Below, one piece after another: positions 46,305-53,759 of a DNA stretch of 64,000 bases. The number at the start of each line of letters is the position of its first letter. Positions within the stretch are counted from its first letter, which is position 1. The position numbers and the translations under genes are program-made. This stretch comes from Haloarcula argentinensis DSM 12282 (GTDB lineage Archaea > Halobacteriota > Halobacteria > Halobacteriales > Haloarculaceae): the NCBI GenBank assembly GCA_000336895.1, contig AOLX01000017.1:98702-162701 (forward strand). Direction: 5' to 3'. The notes beneath the pieces are model-generated. The model was not told the DNA's origin. It worked only from the letters and a program-made list of their open reading frames with translations, and did not search any database.

Positions 46305-48746
46305 GTGGACGACACGATTTCGTGGCTCCGGGACCGTCCGTACTACGAGGGACAGATCGTCGACCAGCGGACGGTGCCCGGTCGGGACGCACGGACCGCT
46401 GACTGCGAGGTTGCGGACCGGCTCGCCGGCGTCCTCGAAGACCGGGGCATCACGGACCTCTACACCCACCAGGTGGACGCGATCGAGGCAGTCCGATCCG
46501 GTGACAACGTCGTTCTCGCAACCGAAACGGCGAGCGGCAAGAGCCTCGCTTACACCGTCCCGGCGTTCGAGCGGGCGCTGGACCGCCGGGCGACGACGTT
46601 GTACATCGCACCACAGGTCGCGCTCATCAACGACCAGACCGAGACGCTGTCGGAACTGGCGCAGGGACTCGGGTTTGCCTCCGGCGTCTCCGTCGCCCAG
46701 TACACCGGCCGGCAGTCCAAATCCGAGAAGGAGGCCATCCGCGAGCGCCAGCCGACCGTGTTGCTGACGACACCGGACATGCTCCACTACGGCATCCTGC
46801 CACACGCTCACCGGCTGTGGGACTGGTTCTTCCAGCGGCTCGAAACCGTCGTCATCGACGAGGTCCACGGCTACCGCGGCGTGTTCGGCAGCCACGTCTC
46901 GCTGGTGATACGCCGCCTCCAGCGGGTCGCCGAGCGGTTCGACGCTGGGGGGACGGGCACAGGAAGCGACGGCGGGACAGCGGGCGGCCCGGAGTGGGTC
47001 TGTTGCTCGGCGACCATCGGCAATCCAGTGGAGCACGCGGCAGCGGTCACGGGCCAACCCGAGCCGTCGTTCGTGCTGGTTGATGAGGACGCCAGTGCCA
47101 GCGGGCCGCGTCACTGGCTGCTGTGGAACCCGCCCGAGTACGATGGCGACGGCTGGGGGAGCGGCCGCCGGAAGTCGAACCACGTCGAAACGAAACAGCT
47201 GTTCGTTGACCTCGTCGAGCGAGGTCTCCAGACGGTCGTCTTCGCCGGGTCGCGCCAGACGGCCGAGCGCTACGCTAGCGACAGCGCCGACGAACTCCGG
47301 AGTCGCGGCGAGCACGATCTCGCCGACAGCGTCGGCGCGTATCAGGCCGCACTGACCGATGACCGGCGGCGCGAACTGGAGCAGGGCCTGCAATCCGGTG
47401 ACCTGCGGGGCGTCTGGTCGACCAGCGCGCTCGAACTGGGCGTTGACGTGGGCGGCCTCGACGCCGTGTTGCTGGACGGCTACCCCGGCACGCGGATGCG
47501 GGCCTTCCAGCAGGCCGGGCGGGCCGGTCGCGGCACCGACCCTGCGCTCGTCGCGCTGGTCGGTGGCGAGGACCAGCTGGACCAGTACGTCCTGCGCAAC
47601 CCCGACGCGCTGTTCGAAACAGGCGCTGAACAGGCCGTGACCAACCCCGAAAACGAGCAACTCCTCCCGGACCACGTTCACGCGGCCGCCTGTGAGAACT
47701 GGCTCTCGCCGGACGATGACCGTCACTTCGGAGAGACGTTCCCCGACGTGGTTTCCGGCCTCGAATCGGCCGGGAAGCTCGACCGCCGCCAGACCGATCA
47801 GGGAATGCGCTGGCTCGGCAACGGTAGCCCACACCACGACATGAACCTGCGGACCGTCGACGACGGCGAGGTGAAACTCGTCGCAAAGGGCGACGTGATA
47901 GCGAAACTCCCCGTCGAGGATGCACTGCGGGACGCCCACCCCGGCGCGATTTACCACCATCAGGGCCGGCGCTACGAGGTGACAGACCTCGATATCGATA
48001 CGGGCGTGGCTGAACTTGACCGGACGTGGGCCGATTACTTCACTCGCGTCCTGCACGACAAGACCATCACCGTCGAGGCGGACCTGGCGGAGCGGCGACT
48101 GCCGACCCGCGATGACGTACCGGTCCGCTTCGCCTCAGTGACGATGCGCAAGCAGATCACTGGCTACGAGCGCCGCGACGGCTCCTCCGGGGAGGTGCTC
48201 GGCCAGCGTTCACTCGATTTACCGGAGACGACCCTAGAGACGAAGGCGCTGTACCACACCGTACCGTCGGCCCTGGAAAGTGAGCTACGACAGGGGGCGT
48301 ACGGGGCTGAGAGCGGCCTCAGGAGCGAGTGCGGAAGCGACGGCGGCGATCAGTCCGGCGATGCAGCGACCGACGGTGGTGACGCCGGCGACTTCCCAGG
48401 GGCCATCCACGCCGCCGAACACGCGATGATTTCGATGTTTCCCTTCGAGTACCTCTGTGACCGCGGCGACATCGGCGGGCTGTCGACGCCACGCCATCCC
48501 CACACCGGCGAGCCGACCATCTTCATTTACGACGGGTACCCCGGCGGTATCGGCCTGACGCGGGCCGGCTACCACGACATCGGGCCGCTGATGGACACCA
48601 CGCTCTCAATGCTGACCGCGTGTGACTGCGCCAACGGCTGTCCAGCCTGCGTGCAGTCGCCTCACTGCGGGAACGCCAACGACCCGCTGGACAAACACGG
48701 TGCAATACACCTACTGGACGGGCTAAGGGACGACGAACTGGAGTGA
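46305..48746 (+). CDS. MrfA/SftH-like superfamily 2 DNA helicase
   Basis: An 813-residue DEAD/DEAH-type helicase. Motifs in order: Q-like THQVDAIEAVRSGDNVVLATETASGKSLAY (Walker A), VVIDEVHGYRG (motif II), CCSATIGNP (motif III), LELGVDVGGLDAVLLDGYPGT (motif V) and QQAGRAGRGTDPALV (motif VI). The C-terminal DUF1998-like region has a Cys cluster, CDCANGCPACVQSPHCG (residues about 771-787), as in the MrfA/YprA and SftH groups that bind zinc. These helicases move 3' to 5' and are linked to DNA repair in bacteria. The start is a GTG at 46305, as no ATG precedes the conserved N terminus. Confidence 0.88.
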   Translation: MDDTISWLRDRPYYEGQIVDQRTVPGRDARTADCEVADRLAGVLEDRGITDLYTHQVDAIEAVRSGDNVVLATETASGKSLAYTVPAFERALDRRATTLYIAPQVALINDQTETLSELAQGLGFASGVSVAQYTGRQSKSEKEAIRERQPTVLLTTPDMLHYGILPHAHRLWDWFFQRLETVVIDEVHGYRGVFGSHVSLVIRRLQRVAERFDAGGTGTGSDGGTAGGPEWVCCSATIGNPVEHAAAVTGQPEPSFVLVDEDASASGPRHWLLWNPPEYDGDGWGSGRRKSNHVETKQLFVDLVERGLQTVVFAGSRQTAERYASDSADELRSRGEHDLADSVGAYQAALTDDRRRELEQGLQSGDLRGVWSTSALELGVDVGGLDAVLLDGYPGTRMRAFQQAGRAGRGTDPALVALVGGEDQLDQYVLRNPDALFETGAEQAVTNPENEQLLPDHVHAAACENWLSPDDDRHFGETFPDVVSGLESAGKLDRRQTDQGMRWLGNGSPHHDMNLRTVDDGEVKLVAKGDVIAKLPVEDALRDAHPGAIYHHQGRRYEVTDLDIDTGVAELDRTWADYFTRVLHDKTITVEADLAERRLPTRDDVPVRFASVTMRKQITGYERRDGSSGEVLGQRSLDLPETTLETKALYHTVPSALESELRQGAYGAESGLRSECGSDGGDQSGDAATDGGDAGDFPGAIHAAEHAMISMFPFEYLCDRGDIGGLSTPRHPHTGEPTIFIYDGYPGGIGLTRAGYHDIGPLMDTTLSMLTACDCANGCPACVQSPHCGNANDPLDKHGAIHLLDGLRDDELE

Positions 48747-48772
48747 GAGCGTCGCAAGGGCGTTCAGACGGC

Positions 48773-49873
48773 CTACCGGAAGTCTCTGAGCCGCATCTGG
48801 TCCGGCGACAGACCGTCCGGATCGCTGGCTCCGAGCAGCCGCGGCAGCGCCGTGTTCGCAAATGTCAGTCCGACGACGAGCAGTATCGGCGCGAAAAACA
48901 GGCCGTAGAACCCTAACACGACGGGGCCGAGCGTGTACGCGAGCATCAGGAGCCCGACGTGGGTGTTCTCGCCACTGAGTAGCGGCCGGAGCAGGAGGTC
49001 CGGAATCGTATCGACGACGACCACCGCGACGACGAGGAACCCGAGCACGTACGCGAGCAGAGAAGACTGACCGTCAAGCACCACGGGGAGCGCGGTGATA
49101 CCGGTCAGCGGGAGGTAGATTACTTTCATCCCGACGACGGGAATCAAGCTTGCGATACCGGTCAGCGCGCCAGCAAGTGTCGGATATGGAACCTCGACAG
49201 CCGCCGGCGCGACGACGTTATAGCCGGTGAACGCGGCGATGGCGATGAGCGATATCGCCAACACGTTCAAGAGATTGCCAAACAGCACCGCTTCCAGTTC
49301 CTCGTCGACGGCTTCGAGGTACTCGCGGATGATGGCCTCGTCATCGAACCGGAGCAGCCACTCGCGGATGCGCCGCCCGTCCACGAGGAGATAGTACGTG
49401 ACGATGGTCGTGATGAACAGATTGAGGAAGAACTGGGAGGCGACCGACGTAAGCACCATCGCGTTCTCGCTGAGGAAGTCGACGAACGGCGAGAGCTGTC
49501 CCGACTGATAGGCGCTGTACAGCCCCTCGACGGTGAGGTCTGGCACGGAGTCCGCGCCGTCCAGCCAGCTGACGTGTGCTACGGCCACATCCACGAGCGC
49601 GTACTGGGTGACGAACTGTCGGGCTTCGACGATGAGGAGGACGGCGGCATAGCTGACAAGCAACAGGAGGGGAATCGCCAGCGACGCCATGACGACGACC
49701 GCACGCACTCGCGCTGGAAGGCGGAGCCTGCGAAGGGAGTTGTAGTACCGCCGCGTCGAATAATAAAGAAACACGGAGACAGTCAACGCCGTGATAAACT
49801 GATATGCGAGTACGCCGACCACCACCGCGACAGCGAGACCGAAGAGGGCGACGACGAAGCGCTTCTCATCCAT
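48773..49873 (-). CDS. AI-2E family transporter
   Basis: A 366-residue membrane protein with the eight-helix AI-2E (PerM) pattern, including LALIPVVG-like segments in SLIPVVGMKVIYLPL and the C-terminal ILLVVGLTFANTALPRL. Despite the name, members include ion antiporters and permeases of unknown specificity. The start at 49873 (MDEKRFVVALFGL) gives a clean N-terminal helix; an ATG two codons earlier is possible. It runs 27 nt from the helicase stop in convergent orientation. Confidence 0.85.
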   Translation of the reverse strand: MDEKRFVVALFGLAVAVVVGVLAYQFITALTVSVFLYYSTRRYYNSLRRLRLPARVRAVVVMASLAIPLLLLVSYAAVLLIVEARQFVTQYALVDVAVAHVSWLDGADSVPDLTVEGLYSAYQSGQLSPFVDFLSENAMVLTSVASQFFLNLFITTIVTYYLLVDGRRIREWLLRFDDEAIIREYLEAVDEELEAVLFGNLLNVLAISLIAIAAFTGYNVVAPAAVEVPYPTLAGALTGIASLIPVVGMKVIYLPLTGITALPVVLDGQSSLLAYVLGFLVVAVVVVDTIPDLLLRPLLSGENTHVGLLMLAYTLGPVVLGFYGLFFAPILLVVGLTFANTALPRLLGASDPDGLSPDQMRLRDFR

Positions 49874-49961
49874 ATACATACCACCTTATGAGCAAGTATA
49901 AACGTACGGACGCTGCGAATCTCGCAGACAGCACGGGCTTTGAACCTGTGTCGGCCGGCGG

Positions 49962-50837
49962 TTACTCGGTTCGCTCGTGTGTCGGCCTGACGCTGTCGTG
50001 AATCCCGATGTCGCCGGAGAGTTCGTGCTGGCTCGTGTCGCTGAGGTCGATGCCCTCCGCGTGGCAGTCCGCTTGCACCTGCTCGATAAACGCAGCCCTG
50101 ACCGACGCGAGCCGATTCCGCCGTTCGTTGGGAATCCAGATCCGGCCCGTCAGGATGACCGCCGTCGACGCGAGGTCGCTGACTCTGGCTGTCGGTGCCG
50201 GCTTCTCCGAGACGTGGTCGAGGTCCCGAGCGGCGTTCTCGATGATGGCCTGGACCGTTTCGATGTCGTCCTCGTAGCTGACGCCAAACTGGTAGGAGAT
50301 ACCCACTGGGCCTGTTGACGTCTGGTTCGTCACTGCACTCGTTGCCAGTTCTGTGTTCGGGACGATGATGCGCTCGTTGTCCGGCGTCCGGATCCGAGTC
50401 ACTCGCAGGTCGATGTCGACGACCGTCCCCTGCATCCCGTTCCAGGCGATGACGTCACCAACGTTTAGGTCCGGATCCGTCACGATGAACGCGCCGGCGA
50501 CGAAGTTCCCGAGGACGTCCTGTGCCGCCAGCCCGACCGCCAGTGTAATGCCTGCGGCCAGCAGCGTCGACCCAGCGAGCGCTCCTCGGAAGCCCGCAAC
50601 GCTAGCCCCGATGACCACCGCAAAGACCACAGACAGCAGGTGGACGCCACTGGTGAGCGCACTGGCGACCGTCTTATTCGTCGCCGTCCGTGACAGGGCC
50701 CACCGAGTCGCTGGTACGACGATGAGCCGGCCAATAGCGTAGAGGAGCGCCGCAGCGGCGAGGAACTGCGCCCCGTCGCTCGCGAGTTGTCCGTACGTCG
50801 AGACGATGTCGATATCCAGACCCGCCGGGAACTGCAT
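49962..50837 (-). CDS. MscS-family mechanosensitive channel
   Basis: A 291-residue channel of the small-conductance type. Three helices (about 20-45, 55-80 and 90-112) are followed by the conserved pore helix and beta domain: AVGLAAQDVLGNFVAGAFIV, LNVGDVIAWNGMQGTVVDIDLRVTRIRTPDNERIIVPNTEL. The cytoplasmic alpha/beta domain is complete. It would protect cells from sudden osmotic downshift. It lies downstream of lrp on the same strand, with a structured hairpin region in between. Confidence 0.9.
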   Translation of the reverse strand: MQFPAGLDIDIVSTYGQLASDGAQFLAAAALLYAIGRLIVVPATRWALSRTATNKTVASALTSGVHLLSVVFAVVIGASVAGFRGALAGSTLLAAGITLAVGLAAQDVLGNFVAGAFIVTDPDLNVGDVIAWNGMQGTVVDIDLRVTRIRTPDNERIIVPNTELATSAVTNQTSTGPVGISYQFGVSYEDDIETVQAIIENAARDLDHVSEKPAPTARVSDLASTAVILTGRIWIPNERRNRLASVRAAFIEQVQADCHAEGIDLSDTSQHELSGDIGIHDSVRPTHERTE

Positions 50838-50947
50838 ATCGTCTCTCGTAGCCCAATAGGTATGAAATCAAGGTGTCATATCCGAGCTGGTAACGACTAC
50901 GGCTCCGCCATACCCATCACCCGACGCGCCCATCTACAATCAACCCC

Positions 50948-51009
50948 ACTCGGCGAATTCCAATTCACCGAGTTGGCTCGCGCGGCAGTGCCGCGCGTCA
51001 CCCAACTCG
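50948..51009 (-). terminator. Two overlapping inverted repeats after lrp
   Basis: The lrp stop codon (50998-51000) lies inside a large hairpin. Outer arms CGAGTTGG (50969-50976) and CCAACTCG (51002-51009) flank an inner stem CGCGCGGCA-g-TGCCGCGCG (50979-50997). A second inverted repeat at 50948-50973 (ACTCGGcGAATT / AATTCaCCGAGT) uses the same central CCGAGT. The two structures exclude each other. This may end lrp transcripts or regulate passage into mscS. Confidence 0.5.
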
Positions 51010-51411
51010 TTCGTTCAGAATGAGCCTCGTCTTCGTGCCCACGACCTCTTCCAACTCACGCGCCTGCGTGATGAGTCCGTTGACCGCGTCGGTGTCGGCG
51101 GCGTCGACGACGACGACGATATCCTCCTCGCCGGAGACTTGCCACACGAAATCAACCTCCTGCCAATCGGCGATACGGTCCGAAACCTCGGCCGTATCGA
51201 CGTTGACATCGACGCTGACCTCGATCATCGCTTTCACGTTGCCAGTCCGCGTCGCGACAGTGAATCGTTCGATAACACCGTCCTCGACCAGTCGTTCGAC
51301 GCGGTTTCGCACGGTCCCTTCCGACGTGCCGACCCGGTCCGCGATTTCCGTATACGGGGTTCGGGCGTCCCGGCGGAGTATCGAGAGTATCTCTCTGTCG
51401 AGGTCGTCCAT
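50998..51411 (-). CDS. Lrp/AsnC-family transcription regulator
   Basis: A 137-residue regulator with the N-terminal winged helix (DLDREILSILRRDARTPYTEIADRVGTSEGTVRNRVERLVEDGVI) and the RAM ligand-binding domain (about 60-137, with DEEDIVVVVDA-like and VNGLITQARELEEVVGTKT segments). It is divergent from carA, and the shared 25-bp element near carA and carB makes it a candidate regulator of carbamoyl phosphate synthesis. The effector is likely an amino acid, but unproven. Confidence 0.9.
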   Translation of the reverse strand: MDDLDREILSILRRDARTPYTEIADRVGTSEGTVRNRVERLVEDGVIERFTVATRTGNVKAMIEVSVDVNVDTAEVSDRIADWQEVDFVWQVSGEEDIVVVVDAADTDAVNGLITQARELEEVVGTKTRLILNERVG

Positions 51412-51447
51412 CGAGATGTGACAGTATCACCGGTCGTAACTTGAGGA

Positions 51448-51472
51448 TTACGAAATTCGAAATTCGTCTTCG
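51448..51472 (+). promoter_or_regulatory. Shared car element upstream of carA
   Basis: Sequence TTACGAAATTCGAAATT followed by CGTCTTCG. It matches the element upstream of carB at 22 of 25 positions. It contains two overlapping CGAAATT units and lies about 15-20 nt before the carA TATA-like CCTTATGG. Confidence 0.65.
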
Positions 51473-51513
51473 AAAGCAACCCTTATGGCCCACTATAGTA
51501 TACGCATCTCGTA

Positions 51514-52560
51514 ATGGCTGACGCATACGTGGCAATCGAAGGCGACCGCGTCATCGAGGCGCGCGCTCGTGCTCCGGGGACGGCCCGCGGCGAACTGGTC
51601 TTTACAACGGCGTACACCGGGTACGAGGAGAGTCTCACTGACCCATCCTACGAGGAACAGGTCCTGACGTTCTCCTATCCGCTCATCGGGAACTACGGCG
51701 TCCGAGAGGAACGCTTCGAGTCGGACCGCGTCCACCCGCGTGCGGCAGTGGCTCGCGAGATGACCGACGACGTGGCCGAGTGGCTCGAATCAGAAGGTAT
51801 CCCGGCCGTCGACCACCTCGATACGCGCGACATCGTCACCGAGATCCGCGACGAGGGCGCGATGAAATGCGGGATCGCCGCCGGGGCGGACGTGACCGAG
51901 CAGGACGCGCTCGACGAACTCCACGGGTGTAAGCATATGTCTGACCATACCGACATCGGCGCGCAGGTCTCCGTCGACGAGGTGGAGGTCCACAACGAGG
52001 GTGGCGACGGTGCGACGGTCGCGCTGGTTGACTGCGGTGCGAAGGGCTCCATCACCGAGTCGCTCGTCGAACGCGACGCCGAGGTCCACGTGTTCCCCTA
52101 TGACGCCAGCGAGGACGACGTGGCCGCGGTCGACCCGGATCTGCTGTTCATCTCGAACGGCCCCGGCGACCCCGAAAACTTCGAACAGGCCGGCGAACTC
52201 GTCGAGACCTACGTCGGCGACGTGCCACTCGCGGGCATCTGTCTCGGCCAGCAGGTCGTTGCCAACGCGCTCGGCGGCGAAACCGAAAAGATGGAGTTCG
52301 GCCACCGTGGCGTGAACCAGCCGGTCCGTGACCTGCGCTCCAATCAGGTCGTGATGACGACCCAGAACCACGGCTACACCGTCGCGGACCCCGGCGACAA
52401 GCTCGACGTGACCCAGGTCAACGTCAACGATGACACGCCGGAAGGACTGGAGAACGACGACCTGAACATCATCACGCGCCAGTACCACCCCGAGGCCAAC
52501 CCCGGTCCGCACGATTCGCTCGGCTTCTTTGATGATGTGCTAGGGATGGCGGGGGAGTAG
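51514..52560 (+). CDS. carA: Carbamoyl-phosphate synthase small (glutaminase) subunit
   Basis: Supplies ammonia from glutamine to CarB for pyrimidine and arginine synthesis. The 348-residue protein has an N-terminal domain and a class I amidotransferase domain. The catalytic triad is C243 in LAGICLGQQ, H325 and E327 in TRQYHPEANPG. The oxyanion region is FISNGPGDPENF. The ATG at 51514 is leaderless-type after a TATA-like site near 51480. It is divergent from lrp. The partner gene carB is on the other strand, 4.3 kb away. Confidence 0.96.
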   Translation: MADAYVAIEGDRVIEARARAPGTARGELVFTTAYTGYEESLTDPSYEEQVLTFSYPLIGNYGVREERFESDRVHPRAAVAREMTDDVAEWLESEGIPAVDHLDTRDIVTEIRDEGAMKCGIAAGADVTEQDALDELHGCKHMSDHTDIGAQVSVDEVEVHNEGGDGATVALVDCGAKGSITESLVERDAEVHVFPYDASEDDVAAVDPDLLFISNGPGDPENFEQAGELVETYVGDVPLAGICLGQQVVANALGGETEKMEFGHRGVNQPVRDLRSNQVVMTTQNHGYTVADPGDKLDVTQVNVNDDTPEGLENDDLNIITRQYHPEANPGPHDSLGFFDDVLGMAGE

Positions 52561-52909
52561 CGAGGGGCGCGCGAAGCGCGGCCCTCGGAATTGCGAGCGG
52601 GGAACAACGTGACCCGCGAGCAGTGGCGCGGTTCGGAGCGAGCGAAGCGGGTGAGAACCGCGAAACACGAACGTCGCAGCCGTGAGCAGGGAGAGCCCGA
52701 GCGTAGCGAGGGGTCCCCGGACTTCCGAGCGGTGAGTGGTAACGAACGTGAGGAGAGCGAGGGGCGCGACTACAGGGAGCGGTCCTCGAATTGCGAGCGG
52801 AGCGGGACCTTCGATCCCGCAGGCAGTCGGGCGGTACCGCCGCCCGACGACGGGGAACGGGCTGACTCGCGAGCAGTAGCGCGGTTTGCACACGCATGAA
52901 CCACGTCTG
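52561..52909. repeat. GC-rich imperfect repeat block between carA and a PH-like gene
   Basis: About 350 bp with no real gene. The sequence AATTGCGAGCGG occurs at 52589 and again at 52789, exactly 200 bp apart. The motif CGCGAGCAGTGGCGCGGTT (52615) recurs as CGCGAGCAGTAGCGCGGTT (52868). GAGCGAGGGGCGCG-like units also repeat. The + strand is purine-rich with many GAGCG, GAACG and GGAGAG steps. This is a degenerate duplicated element; open frames through it on both strands are by-products of the composition. Confidence 0.6.
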
Positions 52910-53536
52910 TCAGTCGCTGTCGTCGTCGATTGGTTGTCCGCGGTAGTATGTGGTCTGGTCGCTGTCTCCGGTTTCGGTCGTGCTGTCCTGCGGCGCGACA
53001 GGACGGCCGCGATACATCACCCGGTTGGCGGTACCGTCGCCGTCGATCGCGTCCGGACTGTCCTGCTGATGGTTTTCGATGAACTCTGCGGCCTCGTTGA
53101 GGGTTGTCTTGTCGGTCTTGCGATGTACCCAGCAGTGGTACATTTTCCGCGGGGTTCTGAGCGCGAGGCGGTGCGCACGGAACCCGGACTTGGTGGTAAC
53201 GTCGGCAACTGCCTCGTGTGGGATTTCGATGACCTCGTCGTCCTCGTCTTTCCCGATGAGGCAGAGCGTCCGGCGGCCGGTGACCAGAATGACCGTCCGT
53301 CGGTCCCCGACCGGTGAGTCGGTCTTGCGTTTCGTCCCGCGCCCGATGCCGCGCTTCCCGTTGGTCAATAGATACGCCGGAGCTTCCGCGCCGTCGAGGT
53401 ACGTCAGCGGTGGGTTGTTCAGCGGTGGTGACTCGGAGAAGCGACTCTTGTATCCAGCGAGGACTCCTGTCGTAACCGAGTCACCGGGAGCCATTTCAGC
53501 GACTGTCTCCGCCCGCTTGGTCACGTCCTCTATCAT
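52910..53536 (-). CDS. PH-domain-like protein with C-terminal YRG repeats
   Basis: A 208-residue soluble protein. The middle (about 75-150) looks like a bacterial PH domain: DRRTVILVTGRRTLCLIGKDEDDEVIEIPHEAVADVTTKSGFRAHRLALRTPRKMYHCWV. The tail has two copies of a short motif, MYRGRPV and YYRGQPI, separated by an acidic linker. The N terminus contains a positively charged loop (NGKRGIGRGTKRKTDS). PH-like domains of this type often bind lipid or protein. No partner is evident. The repeated tail is unusual and may bind a second protein. Confidence 0.7.
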   Translation of the reverse strand: MIEDVTKRAETVAEMAPGDSVTTGVLAGYKSRFSESPPLNNPPLTYLDGAEAPAYLLTNGKRGIGRGTKRKTDSPVGDRRTVILVTGRRTLCLIGKDEDDEVIEIPHEAVADVTTKSGFRAHRLALRTPRKMYHCWVHRKTDKTTLNEAAEFIENHQQDSPDAIDGDGTANRVMYRGRPVAPQDSTTETGDSDQTTYYRGQPIDDDSD

Positions 53537-53759
53537 CGGCTTCCCAGAGCGGCGACAGCGATTGCAACGCGATCCATACAGCTAGTGTCACAGCCCCGGG
53601 AATGAGTGTTACGAACGTGCCATTATTGACCCAGAACAAGACAGGCAGTCACTGATAGCGTATCGGCTACTATCTATGACCAGTACATCGACCCAACAGT
53701 TCTTAGATGTAATACTTGAAAGATGATGCATGGAGAACAGCCGTTACGGCACAGACGCT
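53537..53759. other. Gene-free gap before the large histidine kinase stop
   Basis: About 220 bp with no convincing frame, repeat or RNA. The base composition is somewhat lower in GC than around it, and the region may carry the promoter of the PH-like gene. Confidence 0.3.

Noticed and set aside
45735..48056. Very long open frame on the minus strand over btuD and the helicase gene
   Set aside because: It is an out-of-frame shadow of two well-supported genes in GC-rich DNA; the translation shows no family motif.
52472..52899. Open frames on both strands through the GC-rich repeat block
   Set aside because: Their translations are low-complexity Arg/Glu/Ser/Pro strings produced by the repeats, and starts lack promoters.
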